Below are positions 54,199 through 64,000 of a stretch of 64,000 bases of DNA, piece by piece; position 1 is the first letter of the stretch, and each line of letters opens with the position of its first letter. Source of the stretch: Azolla caroliniana (taxonomy: Eukaryota > Polypodiophyta). The translations under genes were made by a program, and so were the position numbers. The notes under the pieces are model-generated. The model worked only from the letters and a program-made list of their open reading frames with translations. It did not search any database and was not told the origin of the DNA. The stretch covers positions 14,260,001 through 14,324,000 of the forward strand of contig JBHGNT010000015.1 of NCBI GenBank assembly GCA_043228905.1. The letters are read 5' to 3'.

Positions 54199-54210
54199 TC
54201 CGCCCCCACC
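54199..54210 (-). promoter_or_regulatory. Polypurine tract of Gypsy F
   Basis: Minus-strand GGTGGGGGCGGA is immediately upstream of the LTR start TGTCGTGAAG. It is nearly identical to the B tract. Confidence 0.75.
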
Positions 54211-56539
54211 AAACCGCACATCCACCGGTATGTGCCAAGAAAGGAGAAGAGGTGAGATTTTTCGGCCATGGTGATAAAACCGAGGTCCGCCGTGTCCTCG
54301 TTGGCCTTGCTCGGCTTCGTCCGTCCCTTCCACATGAACCGTCATAGCATCCCGTTCCACCGTATCTGTCGTACGTCCTCGAGCCGACGGCTCCAACCGA
54401 TCCACCACGTCCACCGTGTGTCCCCGAAACATCGATTCTATCCGAACTGCCATATCCACCACGTTCGCCTTCCTCCCCGGTCGGTCCTCCCGAATGCCAT
54501 TGTCGATACGGTCACTCTTTCTTTGTCCGCCACATAGGTCCTCCGATTAGGCCCTCGGTCACCCAGTTTGCTCACCGGATTCCGCCCCTTGCATACCGCT
54601 TGTGTTCTATCTCCGGCTCGATCCTCTCTTCGTCTCGAACACCTCGTGCCGATTCCCTCCGTTCCGCGCTCACCATCCGTAGGCTCTTTCCGTGTGCCCT
54701 TGTTGTCTCTCGAACATGCACTCGTTCTTTGGTCCCTCGGCGACCTCATTACGCGCTCCTCGTTTCTCTTTTGCTCACCGTGCTCTCTCGCTGTAGAGCA
54801 TACCGTCATCCCGACCTCCGTGTCAGTGTCCTTCGCGGCTCCCGTTACCGCTTCATCTCGACTTGCGCCCTCTTGGCCCGCTTGGCCTTGCATGCCCTCC
54901 GGGAAGCCGCCGCGTCTTCTCTTCCCGTAGCCTCGTCCATTCCGATAGCCTCGTCCGTTCCAGTCTCCGACTCCTCGCCGCCACCTGCCGTCTCTTCGGT
55001 CTTATGTTGATCCGCAACCGCCGAAGTCTCAAGAATAGGTGTGGAGGGTTCCTCTTGCTCTCGATCTTCCGCCAAGCCGTAATCACCGTGCCCGGTTAGC
55101 CTCCTTCTCGCACTCACCGGCTCCCACCAGGTGTTGTGGCTCGTTCGCCTCGACCTCCAATCATGCCGACTTAGCCTTCGCCCGGATCGGTCTCGGCCGA
55201 TCGAGTTCCGGTTTGGTCGGCTCCCTTTCGTAATCGTAACCGGCCGGTACATGTTTGTCCGCACAAATCCGGCCTTTCCAACTCTTCTTCGGTTCGGGCC
55301 GGGTTGACCGGACCCCGCTCCAATCTTCTTCCGCCTCATCTTCCGGTCGTGTCAGATTATCGACCGGTTCAATTTCCAGTCGGGTCGGTTACCGACACTC
55401 TCCTCCTTGCCGTTCCCAACCTCTCCGTCGGTCCTCTTGTATATCCCCGTTACGGGCCTCGCATTCTCATCTTCGTACGTACTCGCTCCGGGCCACGCCT
55501 CCTCATGGCCACCACCCATCTCTCCGGTCTCACGTTGGCACTTGGGCACAACCGCTGAAGTCTCCGGCCCCGATGTCGAGGGTTCTTGCCTCCGTCCGCT
55601 CCAATCTTCCTCGTCGTCATTTCCGTCAACCGCCTTGCCGCCGCCACCGCTCGTCGCTCTAGGCCACACACCGACACTCGGGCCGACCGCCGGAGCCTCT
55701 AGGACTGGTGTGGGTAATGTCCCGGCACCTCCGCTTGTTGTTGTTGTTGCCGCCTCCGTCCGGACGTCGTTGTCCACGGCTTCCCCATCTCTGATTCCGC
55801 AAGCCTCGATTATGTTTGTCGTCCCTTCTTCCTCGCTTTCCTTGCCGTTGTCTTGGTTGCCCTCTTTGTCGCCGCCACCGCCCATCGCTCTAGGTCTCAC
55901 GCCGGCACTCGGGCCGACCGTCGGAGCCTCTAGGACTGGTGTGGGTAAGGACTCGGCACCGCCACTTGTTTCGTTCGTAGCCACCTCCATTCGGTCATCG
56001 TCGTCTGTGGCTACCCCGTCTTCATTTACGCTTGATGCCACCTTTTCCTTGTCGTTCTCGCCGTCGTGGTTGCCCACCTTGCCGCCGCCACCGCCCGTCG
56101 CTCTAGGTCTGATGCCGGCACTCGGGCCGGCCGCTGGAGCCTCTAGGGCCAGATTGCGTAAGGCCACGGCACCGCCGCTCGTTGTCTCCATAGCCGCCTC
56201 CATCTAGACGTCATTATCCGCGGCTACCCCGCCTCCAATCGTGCAAGCCTCGATTATGCTTGCCACCGTCTCTTCCATGCCGTCGTCTTGGTTGCCCGCC
56301 TTGCCGCCGCCACCGTCCGTCACTCTAGGACCGGTGTGTGTAAGGTGTGTGTAAGGTCGCGGCACCGCCGCTTGTCTCCTCCCCACTCGATGTTTCGGGC
56401 CGCCATGTCTGAAATCCGTAGTTACCGGCCTCCATGGTTGTCCCTTCACCGCAAGGCAAGAGGGTCGCTTGCTCCGCACCCTCTCCCATGTTGCCGTCGT
56501 ACGCTCTTTCGGCCTCCGTATAGGCCCCGTCTTCTATGT
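54211..56539 (-). pseudogene. Gypsy F 3' coding region: repetitive acidic Gly/Pro-rich protein, unknown
   Basis: No RT or integrase is seen. Minus-strand frames from 56479 to 55352 encode four related units of about 71-77 residues. Each has TSGGA, a (L)PTPVLEAP-like segment, xVGPSxGVxPRA, GGGGK and an acidic Asn/Asp end. A TAG at 56204-56206 splits the first unit from the next. Further left, 55339-54845 and 54893-54438 are charged, Glu/Arg-rich frames with SETSAVA-type echoes (ILETSAVADQHKTEE). It lies between the PPT/LTR and the Gypsy E insertion, so it is either a post-pol ORF or the cargo of a non-autonomous element. I do not recognise the family. Confidence 0.5.
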
Positions 56540-57245
56540 TGTCATAGTGTATTCCACACACTACGTGAAAACCATAAAATAATATATCCGATTTTAGATA
56601 CATATAAATAGATAAATAATATATCAAAAGAATTTATCACGTGCATAGGGCAGGATTCAAACCATGCACCTCCACGTACATAAGCCCCAACTTTACCATT
56701 GTAATAACTTATCTTTAGTGTTATAAATATAGATTTAATAAGTATAAGACCTTTATTTACACATACCTTTATTAAAGGGTAAAAATCATGTATTCTTTAG
56801 AGTGTGAATATTTTATTTACACGTGACATTAAAAGTGACTCATGCACATCTAGCGTGCATGAGCCCTATATTTAGGAAATGACAAAGCATCACATGCACA
56901 TTTAGTGTGCATGGACACTTTAGGTGAAAAAGCATGAAGCCATGTTTAGCCTCTTCCATCTTTATATAAGGAGGAGAGAAATATGTATAAGGTTGTTGAT
57001 TAATATAGAAGAATTGATCAATCTAATATATTCGTGGGATTCACGAATTTTGCCATCTAAATTACTCTTATAATCTAAATATTGTTTTAAAATACACTAA
57101 ACTCGTGGGATTCACGAGATTGCTATCTTACTTCTCTTCCTATTATTCATAACTAGCCTTAAGTTGTATTCCTCTTCCTCCTAGTCCAAAACCTCGGCGG
57201 TTCCCACCCGACTCACGCAACGATCCAGAGCCGAAAGGCACGACA
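56540..57245 (+). repeat. 5' LTR of Gypsy E (706 bp)
   Basis: It starts TGTCATAGTGTATTCCACAC and ends AAAGGCACGACA. TATA CTTTATATAAGG lies at 56960-56971, preceded by GCATG-rich sequence. It carries an antisense tRNA-like segment at 56641-56711. Confidence 0.88.
56641..56711 (-). other. tRNA-like segment in E LTR (antisense)
   Basis: The minus strand reads ATTACAATGGTAAAGT, GGAGGTGCAT, then GGTTTGAATCCTGCCC, as in the solo copy at 50735-50808. A and B boxes are retained, but the T-stem is partly lost. Confidence 0.6.
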
Positions 57246-57249
57246 CAGT

Positions 57250-57266
57250 TGGTGAACCCGACGTGA
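57250..57266 (+). promoter_or_regulatory. Candidate primer-binding site, Gypsy E
   Basis: TGGTGAACCCGACGTGA, four bases after the LTR. Identical to A and C. Confidence 0.7.
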
Positions 57267-57285
57267 TGACCCGGGTGGCAAGGAG

Positions 57286-58552
57286 ATGGAAAATCAACCG
57301 GAGGCTAGCAACATGATGATGATGTCCGAGCGCATGCTACAAGAACAACGCGCGATGTCGGAGATAGCGGCATCATTGGAGCGACTCGTGCAACGAAACG
57401 GACAATTCAATGGGAAAGACGTGTCGCGGTATCTTCGAGACTACAAGGCAGAGATGCTACGGTGCGGAATATCGGAAGGACTGCATGTGACGTCCTTCAA
57501 CCGGGTGGCGACCGACGGGCTTCAAGCAAGCATCCATGGGCTACGACAACAAAATCCGACATGGGAGGCATTTGAAGAAGAGCTAAAGAGGACGTTCGCC
57601 ATCAAGGATTCCTCCAAGGCGACGCGAAGGGGATTCGAAGATTGGGTGGAGACGCCGGACAAGGGATTGAAGGTCGTTGATGTGTTTTCGGCATTCGAAA
57701 GCCGGTTCAGGAGGTTGTCCGCGAGAGATCAAGCTATCCTCGTACCGGACAAGGTGATCATGTTCTTGCGAGCCGTGGACGTCCGGGACCGGAAAGATCT
57801 CGGAGTGCTCTTGGAGGACACGACCACGGAGAGCGGCCTCACCGAAACATGGGAAAGCGCGATACACGAAGAGGGGGCAATGGCTTGCCAACGAGGAAAA
57901 GAGGGTTTCGGAACCGATTCCGAAACCGAGAACCGGATTGGAAGACCATCAACCAAGGGCTCGGGAGACTACAACCGAGAAGGGGATTGATGCATCTACG
58001 GTGGAGCAACTATTGAAGGAGATGGAGAATCTGAAGATCGCGATGGTGAAGAAGTCGGATGACCGCCCCACAAGCTCCAAGTATACGGACCGACGGTGCA
58101 TATGGTGCGATAGCGCCGAACACGATCGGAGGGATTGCGACGAGCATAAGGAGGCGCTACGGCAGGATCTCATCTACTACGAGGGAAACCGGATTCATTC
58201 GATGGACTCTCGGAAGCCACTCCGACCGAACTTCCGGAAAGGCAGCATGAAGAAGGTGCTCGAGGAGGAATTGGCGGCAAGAAGCAACTATGCGACAACC
58301 GCGGGAATATGTGTCGGGGAATCATCGAGAGCAAAGACGTCTTTTTGGCCGGAAGTTCTAGAAAACACCGAGAAAACCGACTCCAACGAGATCCGAAGCA
58401 CCGCGGAAGGCGTCCGGGAAGCTACGGGATGAGAGTGCCCTGTCGACAAGAATAGCGTATACGCCCTATGTCAATTGCATAAGGTGTATGTGGACGAGAA
58501 ACGACGACGCACGGAGGATGCGGCCGGGCCATCGAAGATACCGGAAAGCTAG
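57286..58552 (+). pseudogene. Gypsy E gag
   Basis: ATG 57286 (MENQPEASNMMMMSERMLQE). The core has NGKDVSRYLRDYKAEMLRCG, RRGFEDWVETPDKG and VIMFLRAVDVRDRKDL. A single frame change near 57850 (KARYTKRGQW aligns with GRFDKRRQW of A) moves on to EPIPKPRTG and the knuckle CIWCDSAEHDRRDC, then PLRPNFRKGSMKKVLEEE and SFWPEVLEN. Stops are TGA 58430-58432 (Trp expected) and a TAG at about 58550. Few changes are needed to read the whole protein. Confidence 0.87.
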
Positions 58553-59311
58553 AACTCCGGAGGTAAGGGAAAAGAAAAGGTGGCTCCAGCATTCAAGCTC
58601 GCCTCGGACATAGAACAACAAACCGACTTGAAAAGAGTGTTCGAGGAAAGAATCTTGGATAGCCGGGTAGATTTCTCGCTTCGAGAGCTACTCGGAATAG
58701 CAAAGAAGGAGTTCCACGATCTTCTCGTGGATCTCGTGAAGCGAAAAAGACAAAGTACGGAGGAAAATGCTCCAAGGGTGAATGCAAACACCGTTTTAAT
58801 GAACGACACCGAAGTGGAGGACGAAATTCCGAACTCCCACTATACAAGGCCACATTGGGCACGCGCGACTACGGAAACTCCGGTCCGAATCGGCAACATC
58901 AAAGAACCCGTGCTAGCATTGATTGATCACGGATCAGAGATCAACTTGATGTCCAAGGAGTTCTACCGGAAGGGGAAGTGGCCTATTAACACCAACCATG
59001 GATGGAAGATTCGGGCGGCCACCAAAGCAACGGAAGATCTATTTGCGGCTTGTCTGGATGTGACGGTGAAGATCGGGGATGTCGAGATCGACCAAAATTT
59101 CTTCGTGCAAGATGAGGTTTCACATTCCGTCATCCTCGGCCAGCCCTTTATCACGGCATCACGGATGGAGACGAAGGTGCTCGATAGCGGTGCGGCTTTT
59201 GCGCGAATTCGGAGCCAAAACGGTGGGAAATCCGTCCAATTCCTAACGGTGCCGGCAAATCACGAAAGGAACAAGAGGGAACTCTTGTCCCAAGTGAGAA
59301 TGGATTTTTAA
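58553..59311 (+). CDS. Gypsy E protease (open)
   Basis: The open frame has ASDIEQQTDLKRVFEERILD, KKEFHDLLVDLVKRKRQS and HYTRPHWARATTETPVRIGN, then active site LALIDHGSEINLMS, KGKWPINTNHGWKIRAATKA, ILGQPFITASRMETKVL and the end RMDF with TAA at 59309-59311. Catalytic Asp is kept, and D-H-G-S replaces D-T/S-G-A. Gag and protease would be made as one product, with RT added only by frameshifting. Confidence 0.85.
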   Translation, partial: NSGGKGKEKVAPAFKLASDIEQQTDLKRVFEERILDSRVDFSLRELLGIAKKEFHDLLVDLVKRKRQSTEENAPRVNANTVLMNDTEVEDEIPNSHYTRPHWARATTETPVRIGNIKEPVLALIDHGSEINLMSKEFYRKGKWPINTNHGWKIRAATKATEDLFAACLDVTVKIGDVEIDQNFFVQDEVSHSVILGQPFITASRMETKVLDSGAAFARIRSQNGGKSVQFLTVPANHERNKRELLSQVRMDF

Positions 59312-59346
59312 AGCGGACTGTTGCGGAGTGGGGAAGTGATAGTCCG
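59302..59346 (+). promoter_or_regulatory. Candidate -1 frameshift signal, Gypsy E
   Basis: GGATTTTTA (59302-59310) overlaps the protease stop. A 3-nt spacer is followed by arm CGGACTGTT (59314-59322), a 15-nt loop and arm GATAGTCCG (59338-59346). All nine positions pair, two as G.U. The -1 frame is open on both sides. Confidence 0.72.
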
Positions 59347-61330
59347 AGAAGCCCTGATACCCCACACAGGAAGAAAACTCTCGGAGCAAAACATGTACGA
59401 ATCGGTCCGGATGGGGCATCTACGTACACGACCGTAACCGGAGGATTAAAGAAAGGATACCGACAAGTGGAGGATAAGTTGCGGTTGGCATCAATAATAA
59501 AAGAAGATGAAGAAATCGTGGGGATAGTCGAAGAAGTGTTCTATGAGAGCACGCTACAACGACTTGAAGAGCTTACGGAAGATAAAAGCCAAGGGAACCG
59601 GGTAGTCCCGGTGGAATCGGTCGAGATGTACGAGATCATTGCAAAAATGGAGCCGGATACGCTCCGCAAAGAAGAAGCAATGGTAAGTACGAAATACAAG
59701 ACCGTGGAGAAGAAGGTGAAACCGGCCGCGGGACCACTACCCGCCGATAGCGAACAAAAGAGGAAAGAAGTCTCGGGAGATCCGACACTTCGGAAGACCG
59801 TGGATATCGGACATGCCTTCATGGATGAGACCCGGAAGAAACTTCGGATCGGTGGAGGTGGGTTCCTATTACAAAAAGAAGAAGAACGGTTTCGCGAGAT
59901 GTTGGAGCAACACGGCAAAGCGTTTGCATTTACATCAAGGGAGATAGGGTGCGTCGATCCGAGAATAGTGGAGCCGATGGTGATCTTCACGATTGACCAT
60001 GTACCGTGGAACCTGAAGCCGATTCCGGTGCCACGAGCGCATATTCCGAAAGTCATTGACTTGCTCAAGGAGAAGGTGGCGATGGGGATTCTAGAGCCAT
60101 CAACTGCTCCGTACTCAAATCGATGGTTTACGGTTCCGAAGAAGAATGGGTCACTCCGATTTATCCAAGACTTGCAACCGGTGAATAAGGTCACGATCCG
60201 GAACTCGGGAGTCGGTCCGATAGTGGACGAATTTGCGGAAGCTTTTGTCGGTCGTGCGATATACTCCATCGGAGACCTATACTCGGGGTATGACCAATTC
60301 CAACTAGCCGTGGAGAGCCGAGACATCACAACCATGCGAACACCGATAGGATTAGTCCGAATGTGCACACTACCACAAGGAGCGACAAACTCGGTTGCTC
60401 ATATGATGAACGCGATGAACAAGGTGCTTCGAGACTGCATTCCGGAGATAACGATGCCGTTCCTCGATGACATTCCGATGAAAGGATGCGCGGTAGAAGA
60501 AAAAGATGAGACTATGGATGATCGGGGATGCCGAAAGTTCGTGGTCGACCATATTCATGATTGCAACAAAGTGTTGTGAAAGCTAGAAGATGTGCACCTA
60601 ACACTTTCCGGGGAGAAATCGGCATTCGGGCAAGAAGAAATATTGGTGGTCGGACATCTATGTGGGCCCTACGGCCGAAGACCGTCACCAACAAAGATTG
60701 ATGCGATTCAAGCTATGGAGGAAGTATGCAAGTCAACATCCGAAGTCCGAAGGTTTCTCGGTGCATGTGCATTCTATCACATATGGATTCCGCACTATGC
60801 ACATATAGCAGACCCGCTCTACCACTTGTTGCGGAAAGGTAAGAAATTCGAATGGAAACCGGAACACACCAAAGCCATGAAGAAATTGAAGAAGACACTT
60901 CGGAGGGCGGAAGCACTTAAGAAGCCGAGCTACGACCGACCGATCATAGTAACGGTTGATACAAGTCCAACCGGTATCGGGTGGGTCATCAATCAAGCCG
61001 ACTCGGATGGTTCGCGGTATCCGATCCGATTCGGAGCAAAGGTTCTCAACGAAAGGCAACGTGGATATGCACAAGTCAAAAGAGAACTGTGGGGAGTCGT
61101 GTCGGTGATAAAATCGGATCGGGATTATTTGATCGGAGCCGAAGTGGTGATCGAGACGGATTGTCTTCCGATACTCGGGATGATGCGGTGTTGTACGATA
61201 CCAGATGTAGCTATGCTAAGGTGGGTTGCATATGTCAAGTCGCTTAATCCGGAGGTTCGACACATCTCGGGGAAGGAAAACGCGGTAGCGGATATGTTAT
61301 CAAGGGCTCGGTTCGGAGACGACATAACCA
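59312..61330 (+). pseudogene. Gypsy E RT-RNase H (one stop)
   Basis: From the shift site the frame reads FLKRTVAEWGSDSPRSPDTP, then EVFYESTLQRLEEL and STKYKTVEKKVKPA. RT has IDHVPWNLKPIPVPRAHIPK, RFIQDLQPVNKVTIRNSGVG, GDLYSGYDQFQLAVESRDIT, RMCTLPQGATNSVAHMM and the catalytic TMPFLDDIPMKG. A TGA at 60577-60579 replaces an Arg codon before KLEDVHLTLSGEKSAFG. RNase H has TVDTSPTGIGWVINQ, KRELWGVVS, VIETDCLPILGMM and AVADMLSRA. All catalytic residues are present. Confidence 0.92.
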
Positions 61331-61902
61331 AATCGGATAATGAAGAAGTTTCCGAAGACTACTTCGCGTCGGAGCACATATGCCGAGTGAACGTAATCCG
61401 AAAATTCCGGGAAGAAGAATACGAGGGAGAAAGTTTGATGATCGGAAAGATGTTACAAGAGGCCGAGGACTCGACAAACGATAAAGGAAGAAGAGCCGAG
61501 ATCCGAAGGAAGAAGAGGCAAGTCCAAAAGTTCTTCTTGGAAAACGGATTAATATGGAGGGCGCCGAAAAGACCGAATGGTATACCACTTCGAGTAGTCG
61601 GGACAAAAGAGCAACGAAACCGGATAATGTCCAAGTTTCACGAATCCGATTGGGCTGAACACCGAGGAACATGGGCAACATTTGTGAAGATCAAGCAAAA
61701 ATATTGGTGGAAGAAAATGTACAAAGATGTCGCGGAGTTCACGGAAAGCTGTGAGAAATGTCAAGTCTACTCCGGGGTTCGACATCGAGATGAGTTACAT
61801 CCGACATTCTCACCGACAATCAACTTCAAGTGGATGGTCGACATAGTGGCCATGCCGACCGGGATCGGACAAAAGAAATACTTGGTATTAGCTCAGGAAG
61901 AT
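61331..61902 (+). pseudogene. Gypsy E integrase, N-terminal part only
   Basis: The same frame gives the spacer domain KKRQVQKFFLENGLIWRAPK, the zinc module HESDWAEHRGTWATF with CEKCQVY (H-H-C-C complete) and the first core Asp in FKWMVDIVAMPTGIG. It ends at YLVLAQED, where the LTR of Copia J begins. The second Asp and the Glu are beyond the insertion. Confidence 0.92.
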
Positions 61903-62186
61903 TGTCGAATACATGTGTATAATGGACGTATTCACACTATCCCGTTTTGGCCATTTATGTAATTAGCATAAAGGGTAGTTGCCCTAAGTCGGTCACTATA
62001 TATAGTGACCTTGTAACCTTTTTGTAAGGTTGGATGTTGTATTCTTGCTTTATGAATAAAGAGTCTTTTGTGTCTCTCTCTCTCTCTCTCTCTCTGTGCA
62101 ACGACCTACAAACTGTCCTACGCAGGTACTCAAAAGCAATCGAATGCTTCTTGATCTTCCGCACTGACGGCCTCTTGTCTCCAACA
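61903..62186 (+). repeat. 5' LTR of Copia J (284 bp)
   Basis: It runs TGTCGAATAC..TCTCCAACA. A TATATATA box is centred in the 20-bp palindrome at 61991-62010. A polyadenylation-like GAATAAAG is at about 62051-62058, and a CT microsatellite follows at 62073-62095. Confidence 0.9.
61991..62010. promoter_or_regulatory. TATA box inside a perfect palindrome
   Basis: GGTCACTATATATAGTGACC equals its own reverse complement, with TATATATA at its centre. It sits about 90 bp into the LTR, at the expected core-promoter place. Confidence 0.8.
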
Positions 62187-62188
62187 TC

Positions 62189-62200
62189 TGGTATCAGAGC
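62189..62200 (+). promoter_or_regulatory. tRNA-iMet primer-binding site of Copia J
   Basis: Exact TGGTATCAGAGC, two bases after the LTR. Confidence 0.95.
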
Positions 62201-62788
62201 AGAGGTTCGGCCGTCATCACCGCCTGCACAGCATTCGGTTCTTCACTTCATCACGGCCTGCACAGTATTCGCGTCATTCGAAGAAAGAGAGAAGAAGAAC
62301 AAAAACGAGGATTGCACCTCATCGCGTTAGATCCCCTTGCTTGGAGTAAGCCAGCAGGTCGTACTCTGTCCCTTGTGATCGTAACCGCTCGAGGTGAAAT
62401 CCCCTTGTGCAACTTTGACAACAACCCAAATTCGTGCTTCATCTGGCTGATCGACATTCGGGAGGATCAGTCGGATCCGTCTCTCTCATCGCTGCAGTCA
62501 ACCGAAGCAGAATCGGTCCAGATAATCGGTTTCAATAATCGGTATTCGGCACATATATCCGAAGCGAACCGGGCTCACTCCGACTCGGCAACATTCGGGA
62601 AGACCAGTCGGTTCTGTCCCTCAAGTTACCGGAGTCAATTCGAGCAAGTTCAACAATACATATATCCGAAGCCGAACCAACTCGGGTTCAAATCCGACTA
62701 GAACGATATCGGGTGAGCCAACCGGCTGCACTCCAACAAGGTTCGTAGTCAACTTCGAACCGAGCTTCGTCAACCGAAACCGAATTTG
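62201..62788 (+). other. Leader of Copia J
   Basis: No long frame from an ATG that fits a gene. It contains a short repeat 'cctgcacag.attcg' at about 62221 and 62259, and many 'tcgg' motifs. It is presumably the untranslated leader between PBS and gag. Confidence 0.65.
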
Positions 62789-64000
62789 ATGGCATCAACA
62801 TCCGGCTCGTCAGAAATGAGTCTACGAAAGTTCGATGGATCGAACTTCAACTTCTGGAAGGAACAAATGCAGGACTATCTCATAGTCAAGGGGCAAATCG
62901 ATCCCATCGAAAATGAAGAACCTCCAGAAGGATACAAACCAATTGAGTGGCAGAAGCTGGACAGAATCGTCCGCGCCACGATTCGGATGCACCTATCGGA
63001 ATCGGTATATTTTACGGTGCAATCGTGTACGACAGCATTCGAACTGTGGAAAACACTGTCGGACACTTACGAAAAGAAGGTCGCCGCAACGAAGATGTTT
63101 CTGATCCGGCGCCTCTACAACTTGCGGATGAAAGAATCCGACTCGGTTCAAGCACACCTCAATGAGTACGAAAGCATAAGCTCCCAAATCTCATCACAGG
63201 GGACGGCAATCGAGGATGAACTCAGAGCAATGATACTCATGAGTAGCCTTCCCCCATCATGGGAAACTTTCGTCACAACTGTGTGCAACGCGTCAACCAC
63301 GGCTGTTAAATACTCTGAAGTCACGAGCGCAATCCTGACCGAAGCAGCTCGGAGAAAGTCTTTCGCCAAAGACTCAACAGACGACGCTTATGTAGTACAA
63401 GGTTCGACAGACCGATCGAACATACGAGGAAGAGATTCCTCACGGCCGCCGAACAATCAGCGAAGACGGAGCCAGTCACGGGATAACCGAATCTGCAATT
63501 ACTGCAAAAAACCCGGTCACATCAAAGCCGACTGCCGCGCACTCAAGAACAAGAACGACAAGTCTCAGAGATCAGACAAGAAGAGTGGCCGGCATGAGGA
63601 GATCAATTACGTCAGCTTCTCAGCGGATGTACTACCGGACGACCCGAATATACTATCAATCGAAAATCCAGTCGGATCAGAAGTTCTACTCACGACTGAA
63701 GAATCGAGCACATGGCTCTTAGATTCGGGCGCGTCATTTCACGTGACTCCTCATCGATCCCAATTTCGGCAATATACGATCCGTCACTCCGACTCAGTTC
63801 GAGTCGGCAACTCACAACACTGTGACATCATCGGAATCGGCACAGTAGAGCTCAACCTTGCAGGTGGCTCTACACTTGTACTCCACAATGTCCGACATGT
63901 ACCCGAGCTCTCAAGGCCATTGATCTCAGTCGGACAACTAGATGAAGACGGCATTCGTGCCGGTTTTTCTTCGGGAGGGTGGACACTCCACAGGGGGAAC
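62789..64000 (+). CDS. Copia J gag-protease (open, runs off window)
   Basis: 404 codons from ATG 62789 to the last base without a stop. Residues 8-30 hold the gag N-terminal LRKFDGSNFNFWKEQMQDYL. The UBN2 domain continues with ATKMFLIRRLYNLRMKE and MILMSSLPPSWETFV. The CCHC knuckle is CNYCKKPGHIKADC (residues about 232-245). The aspartic protease site is WLLDSGASFHVTP. NVRHVPELSRPLISVGQLDE marks the end of protease before GAG-pre-integrase. Integrase, RT and RNase H should follow outside. It forms the particle and cleaves the polyprotein. Confidence 0.95.
   Translation, partial: MASTSGSSEMSLRKFDGSNFNFWKEQMQDYLIVKGQIDPIENEEPPEGYKPIEWQKLDRIVRATIRMHLSESVYFTVQSCTTAFELWKTLSDTYEKKVAATKMFLIRRLYNLRMKESDSVQAHLNEYESISSQISSQGTAIEDELRAMILMSSLPPSWETFVTTVCNASTTAVKYSEVTSAILTEAARRKSFAKDSTDDAYVVQGSTDRSNIRGRDSSRPPNNQRRRSQSRDNRICNYCKKPGHIKADCRALKNKNDKSQRSDKKSGRHEEINYVSFSADVLPDDPNILSIENPVGSEVLLTTEESSTWLLDSGASFHVTPHRSQFRQYTIRHSDSVRVGNSQHCDIIGIGTVELNLAGGSTLVLHNVRHVPELSRPLISVGQLDEDGIRAGFSSGGWTLHRGN

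Larger units (their letters stand above)
56540..61902 (+). mobile_element. Gypsy element E, cut by Copia J
   Basis: 5' LTR 56540-57245, PBS, gag, protease, frameshift signal, RT-RNase H and integrase up to 61902, where Copia J interrupts after YLVLAQED. It was inserted in Gypsy F after TATGT. The remainder and 3' LTR must lie beyond the window if present. It is the least decayed member of the A/B/C/E lineage here, with only a few stops and one gag frameshift. Confidence 0.92.
61903..64000 (+). mobile_element. Copia element J, 5' part, apparently intact
   Basis: LTR 61903-62186, tRNA-iMet PBS, a 0.6-kb leader and an uninterrupted gag-protease frame reaching the window end. It was inserted in the Gypsy E integrase; the flank AAGAT (61898-61902) should reappear after its 3' LTR. 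It is among the youngest elements in view, as judged by the open frame. Confidence 0.93.

Noticed and set aside
55407-56207. Plus-strand frame of 266 codons opposite the F repeat region
   Set aside because: GC-rich repeats leave both strands open. The minus frame is favoured because it matches the element's orientation and repeats cleanly at protein level. I could not exclude the plus frame fully.

Overview
This window looks like nuclear DNA of a land plant with a large, transposon-rich genome. The signs are Copia and Gypsy LTR retrotransposons of plant type, tRNA-iMet primer-binding sites (TGGTATCAGAGC), a chromovirus with a C-terminal chromodomain-like end, and heavy nesting. I cannot name the species. 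No intact host gene is visible. The one non-LTR coding locus, at 50.0-53.7 kb, is a broken transposase-like gene. Element letters below are my own labels.

Layout. 0-2 kb is AT-rich, with a ~146-bp tandem array and a 140-bp duplication. 2.0-3.0 kb is a plus-strand Copia remnant (D). 3.0-9.6 kb is a minus-strand Gypsy element with both LTRs (C). 9.6-10.9 kb is the gag and 5' LTR of a minus-strand Copia (G), abutting an old plus-strand Gypsy (H, 10.86-11.66 kb). H is split by a large nest. Gypsy A (plus, 11.66-38.25 kb) sits in H. A is itself split by Copia P (minus, 17.95-23.70 kb, target duplication GGAGA) and by Gypsy B (minus, 24.03-37.45 kb). B is split by a young chromovirus (plus, 28.10-35.21 kb, target duplication CGTAC, LTRs differing at two positions by eye). 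H resumes at 38.25 kb, is cut by a solo LTR (I, 38.69-39.83 kb), and ends with an extra 3' ORF near 41.4 kb.

41.5-49.0 kb holds broken Copia pieces M (minus), K (plus), L (minus, with an internal duplication) and N (plus). 49.0-53.7 kb is non-LTR sequence: direct repeats, then the transposase-like pseudogene (T), which carries a solo LTR and a six-copy 146-bp array in an intron. 53.7-56.5 kb is the 3' LTR and a repetitive, unidentified coding region of minus-strand Gypsy F. 56.5-61.9 kb is plus-strand Gypsy E, cut by Copia J (61.9 kb to the window end), whose gag-protease frame is still open.

How the parts work. Gypsy A, B, C and E are one lineage: gag with a CCHC knuckle, then a protease with D-H-G-S, then RT-RNase H-integrase. 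In all four, the gag-protease frame ends at GGATTTTTA(A/G) and RT continues in the -1 frame. Three bases further on lies a 9-nt arm / 15-nt loop / 9-nt arm whose pairing is kept by different bases in different families. I read this as a conserved programmed -1 frameshift signal at the protease-RT junction. It is the most interesting signal in the window. Second, LTRs of at least three Gypsy families carry a degenerate tRNA-like module (A and B boxes), always antisense to the element.
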